DNA of 64,000 nt, taken from positions 10,454,499 to 10,518,498 of the forward strand of contig JAQFVV010000012.1 of the NCBI GenBank assembly GCA_028023455.1, written 5' to 3'. This document shows, piece by piece, positions 37,660 to 48,819 of the stretch. The DNA comes from Epiperipatus broadwayi. Its lineage: Eukaryota > Onychophora > Udeonychophora > Euonychophora > Peripatidae. Position 1 is the stretch's first letter. Every line of letters starts with the position of its first letter. Below the pieces are notes generated by a model, which saw only the letters and a list, made by a program, of their open reading frames with translations, had not been told where the DNA came from and ran no database searches. A program made the translations under genes and the position numbers.

Positions 37660-38050
37660 ATAAAATATTATATATATCTTTGCTTAATGGAACATTGTAG
37701 TGTTTAGCAACAGAGTACTATAATCAAGCAATAATCAGAATTCATTATAAGAATTTATTATATTATCTTATATTTAGAGAAAATCATAAACATTCACAAT
37801 TAGATTCAAATATTCAGAGGTTTAACACAATAAAATGAAACATGTATATAATTTCTCAAAGTCTAGACTTTCAATTTCAATACACAACAATCACAAAAAT
37901 TATAGTAGTAATCACGTAATGACTGGATGATACTAAAAATAGATACATCTCAAAAGAAAAAAAAACTTAAAATCACAGCAGTAGCTAATGATATTGGTGA
38001 GATTCAATAACATTAAAAAGAAATCCTATCAGAATGATTTAAATCATTCT
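37660..38050. other. AT-rich spacer, nothing recognised
   Basis: No motif or repeat noticed between the microsatellite and the palindrome. Confidence 0.5.
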
Positions 38051-38054
38051 ACAA

Positions 38055-39612
38055 AATGCATTTTAATATATAGGGTATATGAGCACAGACTTTCACATGA
38101 ACCACCACTCTCCACACTGTTTCATAACACTGATACCCTTGAACACATATATGTTGAAAAGATAAATAATCACCAATATACGTATTTCATGCTAAACCAG
38201 CAATCATCAGGTGGTCCAGATTACCATCTCTACACATATATGCTATAAGTGCTCAGATATATATTAAAATAGCCAAACCTCATACTTTAATGGACAGGCT
38301 TCAATCTACTCCACACTCCAACTCTTCAACCATCCATCCAATTAAAAATATGATGATGGAATGCTCAAAGGCCATCCTGAGGCCGAGATTCTTGTCACAC
38401 CCATGTTGACCTAAGGTCAGTCTGACACCTTATGTACAGGAAATAATCCATTTAATACATATACAAGAGATGGGCAGACATCTCAACTATGTAATAACTG
38501 AAATAGGCTTATTATATATCTAGGTCTATATATGTAATGTATAGGGTATATGAGCAGACACTCTCACATGACCCACCCATCTCTACACTACCTCATAACA
38601 CTGATACACTTGAATGCATATATGGTGAAAAGATAAATGATCACCAATATAAGTATTCATGCTAAACTCGCAATCATCAGTTGGTCTAGATTACCATCTC
38701 TCTCTATATATATGCTATAAGTGTTCAGACATATATTAAGATAGCCAAACCTCATACTTAATGGACAGGCTTTAATCCATTCCACACTCCAACTCTATTC
38801 CATCATCATATTTTCAAATGGATGGATGGCTGAAGAGTTGGAGTGTGGAGAAAATTGAAGCCTGTCCATTAAAGTATGAGGTTTGGCTATCTTAATATAT
38901 ATCTGAGTACTTATAGCATATATGTGTAGAGATGGTAATCTGGACCAACTGATGATTGCTGGTTTAGCACGAAATACATATATTGGTGATTATTTATCTT
39001 TTCAACATGTATGTGTTCAAGTGTATCAGTGTTATGAGATAATGTGGAGAATGGTGGGTCATGTGAGGGTCTGTGCTCATATACCCTATATTACATATAT
39101 AGACACAGGTATATAATAAGGCTGTGTTTTCAGTTATTACATAGTTGAGTGTCTGCCCATTCCTTGTATATGTATTAAATGGTCCTGTACATGAGGGGTC
39201 AGATTGACCTTAGATCAACATGGGTGTGACAAGAATCTTGGCCTTAAGGTGACCTTTGAGCATTCCATCATCATATTTTCAACTGGATGGATGGTTGAAG
39301 AGTTGGAGTGTGGAGTAGATTGAAGCATGTCCATTAAAGTATGAGGTTTGGCTATCTTAATATATATCTGAGCACTTATAGCATATATGTGTAGAGATGG
39401 TAATCTGGACCAACTGATGATTGCTGGTTTAGCATGAAATACATATATTGGTGATTATTTATCTTTTCAACATATATGTGTTCAAATGTATCAGTGTTAT
39501 GAGATAATGTGGAGAGTGGTGGGTCATGTGAAAGTCTGTGCTCATATATCCTATATTTTACATATATAGGCACAGGTATATAATAAGCCTGTGTGTTTCA
39601 GTTAAAATGCAT
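38055..39612. repeat. Large imperfect palindrome of four repeat units (two direct, two inverted)
   Basis: Unit 1 (about 38071-38545) and partial unit 2 (38546-38807) run forward, with markers GGGTATATGAGCACAGAC, AACACTGATAC, GCCAAACCTCATACTTTAAT and TTGTCACACCCATGTTGACC. Unit 3 (38808-39262) and partial unit 4 (39263-39590) are their reverse complements. The outer ends carry AAAATGCATTTTA (about 38053-38066 and 39604-39616). The units differ by small indels and substitutions. Short open frames (37988-38248, 38922-39116, 39376-39573) are repeat translations. No transposase is seen, so this is a non-autonomous element or local inverted duplication. Confidence 0.8.
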
Positions 39613-39619
39613 TTTACTG

Positions 39620-40340
39620 AATGCAGATAGTGTTATATATCTTCATCAGAGATCCATATAAATCATCAGAAATAAAAACATTTCCTAGAACTGATCTGTC
39701 TATATATTATTGTGAAAATTATATAATGGAAATGCAAAAAAGAAGTAGAATACTTTTTTAAAGCTAGGTGAAGATTTCATAATTATGTTTAGAATTTTTT
39801 CAAGTAGTCAGACCATTTTCAAGACTTGTGGTGTAAAAGTATATAATACAGGGGTTTTCATTCTTCGCATTTGATTGGTGTCAGAAAAAAGATACATGAA
39901 AATTGAATTAATGAATAACAAGAGATCTATTCCAAAATAAATAATGTTAATAATGATTCATTGGTAATCTAGCATAATATCACTCAGGATTGACTTTTAT
40001 GTATAAATACATAATACATTTACTCAACACATGAATATTACTATTGTATTATATTTTGGATAAGTATATATTTAAAAACATTTAAAAAAAGCTTTAAAAA
40101 AAAAAAGCCCTTACTATAGTTTACATGGGGGGGAAGAGGTAAATGTTAATTGAATATTGATTAAGAGAAGCTATTTTTCTTATCATTATATGGATGTAGG
40201 GAATCAATCTTTTATTTCTCAATGTTTCAAAACTGTGTTGTTTTTTTTGTCTCAGAGATAATTATTTAAATTTGTTCTTAGTTATTAACTTTTTAAAAAA
40301 GTTAAACAACACTTTTAAAAAAACATACTGCTTTAGGATG
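39620..40340. other. AT-rich spacer, nothing recognised
   Basis: No supported feature apart from short homopolymer runs near 40080-40105. Confidence 0.5.
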
Positions 40341-41194
40341 CACTTTAGGACACTTTTTGACACTAGAGGACGCTTCCAAATCACTGGTTACATAAACCAG
40401 CAATAAACAATTTTAGATATTTCATGGAAAGAACTCATAAAATTGTTTTGGGTATTTTGTTCAATGTAAAGAAAAATTCAAATTTCATTGAAAAGTTGAA
40501 AAGAAAAACAATATTAAGCGGTTGTATTACTACAATTAGCAAATAGTAAAATTAAAACAATTTTAGATATTTTATCAAAAGTACCTATAAAACAATCTGT
40601 TCTGGATATTTTTTCCAACACAAAAATTGGAAAAAAAATTACAAATTTCAGCAAGACATGTTACTATAATTAGAAAATATTAAACATAAAACAACTTTAG
40701 ATCATTTACCCAGCCCACGTGAGTAAAATGTATAAGAAAGAGTCCAAATGGTGCAACATAGTAATGTGTATTAAAGTAGTAGAATCATAAAATAATATGT
40801 ATAATATAAAAATAAATAGTGATCATAATGCATGATTCATTTTACAATAATATATTATTGATTTTTGAATAGTAAATAGGAAAAAATAGAAAGATTGTGT
40901 CATGCCTATCCTCATAGCCTGAAAGGAGAAGAAAAGTAAAAGGGAGATTTAAAAAAAAATAGTATGGTTTTGTTCAAACATTAGGCTCATGATGGGGGGC
41001 AGGGTGGAGTAAAATATTTTGCCAAATGCTAGACTTCATAATTTTAAAGTGATTAAAATAAATATTAAAGCAAGAAAAAATAATGTTTTATCCAAAACCC
41101 ACATTCATAACCTGAAAATATAAGCAATAAAACAAAAACAAAAATGAAAGCATGTTTCATCAAATGATTAATAAGAGTTTAAGTATTTAATAGA

Positions 41195-41740
41195 TTTAAG
41201 TATGTCTATCTATCCACCCACCCATCAATCTATGTCTTTCTATATATTTGTCTATATATCCATCCATCTATATACCTATTCATCATTCCATCAATCTATA
41301 ATTTACCCATTAACCCATATATCTAACCATCTACAATATATCTATCCATCTATATATATATCCATTTATTCTATCTATCCATTCAACCATCCATCCACCT
41401 ATCTACCTATTTAACTATGTTTGACTTTGTCTATTCACTGATTCATCCAACCATCCATTCATTTTCCTATCCTATCTATTCAATCAATCCATCAATCTAA
41501 CCATTTATATTTCTATCTATTTATTTGCTTTTTGCTTATCTCTTTATTATTTATCCACCTAACCCTCAATATATTTAACCATATAATGATCTAACCAATC
41601 ATCCTTTCATCTATTACCTATCTATCTACTTATGTCTCTACCTAAATAATTATTTATCTACCAATCTATTTACCTATCTGTTTTCTAACTATATATCTAT
41701 CTAACTATATATAAAACCATCAATCATCCATCCATCCTGA
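41195..41740. repeat. Degenerate (ATCT/ATCC)n tetranucleotide tract
   Basis: Some 540 bp dominated by CTAT, CCAT and CAAT units with frequent substitutions. The plus-strand open frame 41202-41414 is only a translation of it. A similar shorter tract is at 56070-56195. Confidence 0.85.
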
Positions 41741-41832
41741 CAATAACATTACATTTTTTATTTGATAATTGCAAAATTAAATTAAATTTTAATATTTGCT
41801 ACCTTTTTAAATTTTCCACAACATGAGATAAA

Positions 41833-42175
41833 GTATTTGGACAAATCATGCTTTAATTCTTGGTTTTTTATTGTTGTTGTTGCCATTTTCATTTTCATTT
41901 TCAGATCATTAGTATAGGCATTTGGACAAAATATTATTTTTTTCCTTGGCTTTAATTTTTATTATTATTGCTTTAAGATCAGAGGTATAAATAAGCATTT
42001 GGACAAAATGTTATTTTTTTTTTTTTGGCTTTAATAATAATAATTATTATTGTTATTATATTAAAAGTTTTATATTATTATTGCTGTTGCTTTAAGATCA
42101 GAGGTCAAGCATTTGGTTAAAACTTTTTATTTTCTGGCCATTTTCATGTTATGCAGTCAAGCATTTGAAAAAAAC
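41833..42175. repeat. Tandem array of a ~100-bp unit, about four copies
   Basis: Each unit carries the pattern GCATTTGGACAAAATRTTAT, then a T-run, GGCTTTAAT, an ATT-rich patch and TTGCTTTAAGATCAGAGGT. Units begin near 41835, 41920, 41995 and 42108 with internal length variation. Confidence 0.7.
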
Positions 42176-42794
42176 CCACCATTTTTTTTTCTCCCCCTTT
42201 AATTTTCTCCCTTTCAGGCGACAAAGACAAGCATGACACAACCTTTCTATTTTTTCCTAGCTTTCTGGTAATAATATATCTATTTACTGTTCAAAAATCA
42301 ACAACATAAAATAAATATTTCTCATATAAATATTTTTATATTTTGTTATGATTTTTTAATATTTTACAAATTTTTATAAGATTATTGTATTCTACTATTT
42401 TAATTATGTATCATGCTGCCATATTTTTCCTCATTTTAAAATAAAATATGTGTAAATATATATACAAAATATCCAGAACATTTCAATGAAATTTACAATT
42501 TGTTTTAATTTTTTTAGTCATGTTCTGCCAATTTTTACTCATTTTTATGCATACTTTTGTATGGACAAATTATTTAAAATTGTATAAATTTTAATATTTT
42601 TCAATTATAGTAATACAAACTCTAATAGTTGTTTTTTAGGACTTCTGACAAGAAAGTTGATTTTTTTTTTTTTGTATTAGATAAAATATCTGAAATAATT
42701 TTATAGCCATTTTCAATGAATTTTCTAAAATTGTTTATCACTTGATTGTGTCAGTAGTTGTTCCATGACTTCCATTAGTGTCAAAAAGTATACT

Positions 42795-45290
42795 AAACCA
42801 CATATTAAAATGATACTACACTAAAAAAAAAAGATGATAGATTACTTACTATTTTTTAAGATAAATTCTAATAATGAAATGTTTTAAAATCAATTTCACA
42901 TTTTTTTGTGTGTAAGCATGCTATATATTTTATAGCTTATGCACTGTAAATTGGATTATTTTGTAAACTTTCTACCCACTATCATTCTACTTCATAATAT
43001 AGAAAGATTTTCTCACATTTTTTGTACAAATTATCAGTTTTGAATGGGCGAAACCATTCAGAATAAAGTTATAGAAATGAGAACCTCCCCCCCATACATT
43101 ATCTTTCAATGTTCATGATTAGGAATTTAAATTCATTTATAGACTGTTTTTTTTTTTTCAGAGTAGCTAAAAAAATGTTCTAAATAAGGTTAAGAATTTT
43201 TTCACATGTATATTGTATATGTATTCAATAAATGGATATTTAACTATTTATATCTGAAAGAGGAAAGATCAATTCATCCAGATAATTGTTAATGAACTGA
43301 TCATTACTATGATGCAATTTTGACCACTGTAAAATATAGCCTACATTATGAGTGCTAAGTCAAAAGCATTTGATTTGAATGTTTAACTGAATGGTTATAA
43401 TGTCTGACAGATAATATGGCCATTTCTTTCAGAAATGTGATAATTCTCTCAATTTAAATTGCTCTTCTACATCTATCTGTAATGATATTTCCATAGGATT
43501 TTTTAAAATACCAAAACTGCAAATTAATAAATATTGATTTATTAATTCAAAAAATGAATGTGAAAAAAAAATCAATATTTTCCATATAATTGGTAATGAT
43601 CAAAGTGTATTTAGTCCATTCTCCATGTATTTAGTCTTATTTCCACAGCTTTAATGGTTCTTGTTCTTTATAATCTAGTTTCATTATTTTGAGAAAACTT
43701 TTGGAATAACAAAAAGTATGATTTTATGCATAGTTTATTAAATATTTCTCAATATTTTTCCATGATAATTGTATAATACTTATCTAAAACCAAAAGATTA
43801 TACATATACACTTCGATTTTATTTGTATATGTTTTGTTTTTAAAAAAAGAAAGTTAATACATTTGATTGCAATGTTAACAAAAAAAACTACAGCCAGCAT
43901 GAATACCACATCTTGTGACACTGATCACATAAAATCATTCCCAACACTGTTATGTTCTTTTAAGATATTTTAAAAATTATAAAGCAATTTTGATAATTTA
44001 AATGAAATTTTACAAATTCATCACATATTAACATTTATTTCACTTGCGTTTTAAAATAATTTTCAATCAAAAAAGATTTTGCTGATTTTCTAGAGTCACT
44101 CACTTAGATTATTTTCCTATTCATTGTTCAATGATGAAAATGTCCTTTGTTCTCATTACAAACTTTTTTGTCAATATTTACAATGTTTAAAATTGATTTT
44201 TAAGAATGTTTTTCATTTGCAAACTTAAATTTCTAAGAAATCAAGTTCAATTTATTAAGTTTTAATAAGGAATAAAGATTTTATACTGAAATCAAAAATT
44301 GAACATTGACAAAAAAAATCTCACATTGGTCTACATGAAAAATGTCAATCTGTTAAAGAGTTTATCCTTAGTTATCCTAACTAGCCATTCAAAACTCATA
44401 AGCAGTACTTTTTTTAATATCAGGCATGAAAACCACTTATCTCAGATCCTGCATTTTATGACCTCTACATTCAGGGACTTCCACATTTTGTAAAAATTAA
44501 ATGAATTAGAATACTAATTGTTCTAATATATTTATAAAACTAGATTTTTATAAAAAATTTGAAAGACAGGAAATAACTTTTAAATTTAATCTGTGGTGAG
44601 TAATATGTTTTGTTTTTAATATTACTTCATAGTATAGATTCAAATTTGTTAATATATATATAATGTTGTTTGCCTTATTTGAGAAGATAAATTTGTTTTA
44701 AAAAACTACTATTCTTGATTATTTAAAGTATTTATGCTATAGAATAGACAACAATCTATTGAAAATCTTGACATCAGTTAAATTAGTTAATGTTTGATGA
44801 TATTGAACTTTACAATTATAAAATATATGTGCATAAATATAATCTATGTCTTGACTACAACTTTAAATAAGGAACCAAAGAAACACACACTTATATTTTA
44901 TGTATATAATGGAAAAATAAAAATTGGTATCCTATCTTATGTTTATATATGTATATATTTTAAAAAAGAGTAAAATAAATATAAACACAGTCAATAATAA
45001 AAACATAAACAAAATATATTAAAATGAATTTACCTGACATTTACTGCCTTCAAGTTTTAATGAGAATATTTTCATACTGAAATAAATAGATATGCTTATG
45101 GCATTAAAATGAAAAGGAAAATGATTTCTAATATTCTTTTTAAAATTCCATCTAATGTGTTGAGAATAACACATTTAAAAAATAAATATCAAATGAACAA
45201 AGTCCTCATAAAATTTTGAAAAAATAAAATGTCTATTTTCATCATATTAAAGATAGAAATAATCTCTGTTTCTGATATAACAGAGTGGGC
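42795..45290. other. AT-rich gene-free stretch
   Basis: No motif-bearing frame found; the 64-codon frame at 44299-44493 has no recognisable feature. Confidence 0.5.
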
Positions 45291-45299
45291 ACATAGCAG

Positions 45300-45800
45300 T
45301 TAATTATGATGTTGCAAGCTGTGAAAAATGTAATTAAATTAATACATTATATCATTTATGTAGTGTGGATAATGATGAAATCTGGGTTAGGGTGGTTGCA
45401 TCCAATATATGAGACATATATTGACAAAATTAGTTTTGAAGCATAAAATATTCAGGAGACAATAGAAAGGGTTAATAATAATCCTAAATGTTGAACCTCA
45501 CATTTCTTAGATGGGACTGGGTTGGATGAGATGATCAATGAATGGGAAGATGAGCATACTAGTAATAATGAAATAACTCACCTAACTGAAAAAGATCAAA
45601 ATAAAAAAAATTAAATACTAAGTTGCTACCTAGTTTTCTAGAAAGTCAGGAATGTAAACAAGACACATGGGGAAAAAACCTTGCAAAAATATCAGTTGAT
45701 AGTTCAACAAATTAATGATAACTAATAAATAATAATCAATATTGCTTTTAAACATAAACTAGAAACTAGTTATATAAAAAAATATATAATCAAAAACTCA
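45300..45800 (+). other. Possible LINE ORF1/inter-ORF region
   Basis: A slightly less AT-rich stretch (45370-45600) directly upstream of the L1-like endonuclease start. It contains short charged translated pieces but no motif I can name. Placement alone suggests it belongs to the same LINE. Confidence 0.25.
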
Positions 45801-45880
45801 TCAATACAAGATTCAAAATAATGACACTAAATATCAGAAGAATTAATGGTCCAAATAAAATAAATAAAATTTTAGGCTAT

Positions 45881-46197
45881 ATAAAGGTACAGACAAATGA
45901 TATAATTATACTCACAGAAAATAAGATAAATACTAATACATCCATTTATATAAAAAAAATTGTTTGAGTAATTAAATTCTAACTGTTAGGAAAGCTAAAT
46001 GAGAAAAACTTCAATGTAGACATATCTTAAAGTCAACTGTATAAAGGAACAGGCAAATGATATAATTATACTCACAAAAAAAAGAGATAAATATTAATAT
46101 ACTAGTTTATATAACAAGTTGCTTGGGTAATTAAATTCTAAGTGGTAGGAATGCTAAATAAAATAGATTCAGTGTAAACATATCTTAAATTGAACTA
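45881..46197. repeat. Tandem duplication (~158 bp x2) inside the LINE relic
   Basis: ACAAATGATATAATTATACT (45894) recurs as GCAAATGATATAATTATACT (46051), and similarity continues through TAATTAAATTCTAA and GTAR ACATATCTTAAA segments. Two head-to-tail copies of part of the endonuclease-coding region. Confidence 0.75.
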
Positions 46198-46359
46198 AGC
46201 ACTTTCAATAACTTGGTTATGATATCGTATTCATAGTAAAGAATAAAATAAGTAGTGGGCAGGAGAGAGGTGGATATAAATAGGATGTAAATTTATGTAA
46301 ATGTATCCAAATGAATTAGATCACCCACTTTTTAGAAATGGGAAAGCAGGATTCTTTTT

Positions 46360-46950
46360 TGTTTATGGAGTTTGACTTATTGGGCAATGTACCATGCCTC
46401 CTTTATCTAGCACTTGGAGTTGTTCCCTTTGATGCACACAACACTGGCTGATGTAGGCTCAAATGTATGGTGAATGAGTTTTGATGTTCCAGAAATATGG
46501 ATTTGTGTTCTGGATTGCTTTTAGCTCTTTTGTAGAGATAATAATGTTGAGATAATCTTGTTGCAAGGCTAGCACATGATTGTCCATAGTATACTGCATT
46601 CCAGCTGACTTTAAGGTAGGGAATATTGTAAATGATGATGGGGTTATGTTCAGTGAAAATTTATCTTTGGAGTTGTTGATTAACCTGTTTATAGATGGGT
46701 GGGGTATGGAAGCTGGCTCTGTATGACTCTGAGCATATGATAATGTTAGTGAGTGACCTGTATTTGAACCCAGTGAGACATAATTTTTTAATGTATTTAT
46801 TGATGTTGGTCTTCCAGTCCAATTCTAGTTTGCATAGATATAAATTTCTGTATAGAAAATTTGTTAGACAAGTATATTTATGTGAATTGAGGGTTATGGA
46901 ATCATGGTATATACTGTTTTGTATAAACATAATAATAGGGCAGTCCAAGG
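46360..46950 (-). pseudogene. Penelope-like fragment with GIY-YIG-like motif
   Basis: Minus-strand frame 46948-46661 reads NFLYRNLYLCKLELDWK, then KKLCLTGFKYRS and HTPPIYKQ. After a stop it continues IYNIPYLK, NAVYYGQSCASLATRLSQH and SNPEHKSIF (to about 46490). The spacing 'IYxIPY...VYxGQxxxxLxTRLxxH' fits the GIY-YIG nuclease that ends Penelope-like proteins, and the preceding basic segment fits their linker. The assignment rests on short motifs. The orientation opposite to the surrounding LINE relic suggests a nested insertion. The overlapping plus-strand frame 46695-46955 is a shadow. Confidence 0.45.
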
Positions 46951-47704
46951 AGTAGCAATGTTTCTCACTATTAATTCTGATTTAGAGAGGAGTCAGATTC
47001 TAACTTTGCAAACAAACTATATAATTGTGTTCTTCATTTTCATAAAGTATTCCATTATTTGATAGTAATTTATTCCACAACAAAGAACAGACATTATTTA
47101 ATGTTATACATAATGTTCAAAACAAATTGCTTCAACACTCAGGTATAATAATAATGGGGGTTGATTTTAATTGTACATATCAAGATCTTCCAAATGAATT
47201 AAAGTATAAAATGAAAAGGCTGTTCATCTTTTCATTGCAAAATATGTATTCAATTAATGCATACTTTTTTTACAATAGTAGATTTTCATCATTCATTGAT
47301 TCTATTTTATTTCAGGGCATAAATTAAATAATGCTAAAAATAAATGCATTGTTGGTGGGATTTACTGACTATTTGACTATGAAGAAGATCATCATTTTTT
47401 TTTAAATATTACTCAAAAAAAAAAAATAACAGATAACATTATATTTACAGTAGATCAAACATTTAATACATTAGTTATAATTAATTATTATATAAGAATA
47501 TCAAATCCACCACCTTATATAGCATGGTATAAGATATATATATAATGAACTAAATAAGTTATGCAGAAAGAGAGCCAAAAATATTATGTCACAAAATCAA
47601 ATTAAACAGAGGATTTTAGATATGATAAATATATTCCAGTTATTATCATCTTTTAAGTCAATTTATGAACTAATTAGTAATATACAAATGGAATATTATA
47701 ATAA

Positions 47705-48335
47705 ATTAAATTAACAACTGCAGCAGGAAAACCTAACCAAATAAATACAAAAGCTAATCCCTAACTTATAATTCATATAAAGACCAAAATTGATATGCCT
47801 CATATAAAAGATATTTCTACAATATTAAAAACTCAAAATAAAGATTTTATTTAAAATTTCCTTGAGATTTTTTTAAAAAATGTTAAGTGCAACAACTATT
47901 CAAGAAATTATATTACTAAAATATATATTTTATTTTATTCAAATTAATATTTCTAAAAAATTTTAATAACTATCACAAGGGAGGGCTGTGACTGATATAT
48001 AAGGCTTCTGACATAATTTTATTAAGATTTTTTTTTAAAATAAAAAACAAGATTGTTTAAGTCTATAAAATTTAAAATTAGTATAACTTTAATTACACAC
48101 AATTTCAACAGTAGATAATTACCAAATCTGTATGACAATAGCATTTTATTCAAATAGTAAGCATATAATTTGATCATAGTATTGTAAATTTCATTCAATT
48201 AAATATATTATTTTTTGAAAATACATAAATGTGTTAGCATTATAACCTAAATCAACATGCATTTTCATTATGAAAAATAATTAATAATAAAATTAAAGTT
48301 AACCACTTAATATATTAAAATAAATATTTTAATCG
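47705..48335. other. AT-rich spacer, nothing recognised
   Basis: No supported feature. Confidence 0.5.
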
Positions 48336-48342
48336 TTTAGAT

Positions 48343-48810
48343 CAGGGGTGGGCAAATAACGGCCGGCTAAGAGTTTTTATGCGGCCCGCCAAGAGAGTCA
48401 GAAAAATCTGCTTTGAACTGAGATTTTCTTCCCATGTGTGACTGAAGATTCATCTCGTATTTTTCACTAGGACAGCCATGTCAATTCACATGCGTAGTGT
48501 AGATACGATGAGAAGTGCTTTTCCAGTTGATCTGGTTAATTTCAATTTTGTCTTTGTAACAGTATATATATAAATTTCCAACTTTAGTGAAACCATGAAC
48601 CCTCCGAAAAAACAAAATCGGTGATGAATGTTGTGTGTTTAATGAAGAATGGACAAATATTTCTTTGCTAATACAGAGAATAAAGCAGTGTGTTTATTGT
48701 GTCTGAAAAAAGGTGCAGCCCTTCGCTAACCTTCGCTTCCACCAAGTGGCCCTCTGCTAACCTCTGTTTCCATAAAGTGGCCCCCATGCGAAAACAATTG
48801 CCCACCCCTG
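48343..48810 (+). mobile_element. hAT (ZBED-type) deletion derivative, 468 bp
   Basis: Ends CAGGGGTGGGCAAATAACGG and ...CAATTGCCCACCCCTG are inverted repeats flanked by GTTTAGAT (48335-48342) and GTTTAGAC (48811-48818), an 8-bp target duplication with one change. The interior keeps the start of a BED-type zinc finger: after an ATG at 48595, FNEEW in one frame, then YFFANTENKAVCLLCLKK in another (48658-48711). The rest of the transposase has been deleted. GC-rich compared with its surroundings, so probably younger than most relics here. Confidence 0.88.
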
Positions 48811-48819
48811 GTTTAGACT

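Larger units (their letters stand above)
40345..42789. mobile_element. Foldback-like element whose inverted arms contain tandem subrepeats
   Basis: The left arm (about 40345-40690) starts near CTTTTTGACACTAGAGGACG. The right arm (about 42340-42789), read in reverse complement, starts CTTTTTGACACTAATGGAAG. Each arm holds two successive units with ACAATTTTAGATATTT...CATTGAAA...GTATTACTAYAATT landmarks, about 140-175 bp apart. The interior carries a degenerate tetranucleotide tract and a ~100-bp tandem array. Long inverted arms built of direct subrepeats recall Foldback (FB) and Galileo-type elements, but no transposase or target duplication was recognised. Confidence 0.5.
45812..47700 (+). pseudogene. 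L1/Tx1-like LINE relic: split AP endonuclease
   Basis: The first block (45812-45945) reads FKIMTLNIRRINGPNK, KILGYIKVQTNDIII and LTENKI, the N-terminal endonuclease signature of L1-like LINEs. A second block resumes ~1.1 kb later: NVIHNVQNKLLQHSG and IIIMGVDFNCTYQDL (47095-47190), then a FSSFIDSIL piece where 'SRIDxIL' is expected and a weak DYLT..K region in place of the SDH motif. Downstream 47540-47700 gives basic KLCRKRAKNI-type coding without RT motifs. A tandem duplication lies at 45881-46197, and a minus-strand Penelope-like fragment is placed between the blocks. Dead relic. Confidence 0.6.

Noticed and set aside
41202-41414. 70-codon Ser/Tyr/Ile-rich open frame
   Set aside because: Translation of the degenerate tetranucleotide tract.
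46695-46955. 86-codon plus-strand open frame
   Set aside because: Exact antisense of the Penelope-like minus-strand frame, which has better motif support.
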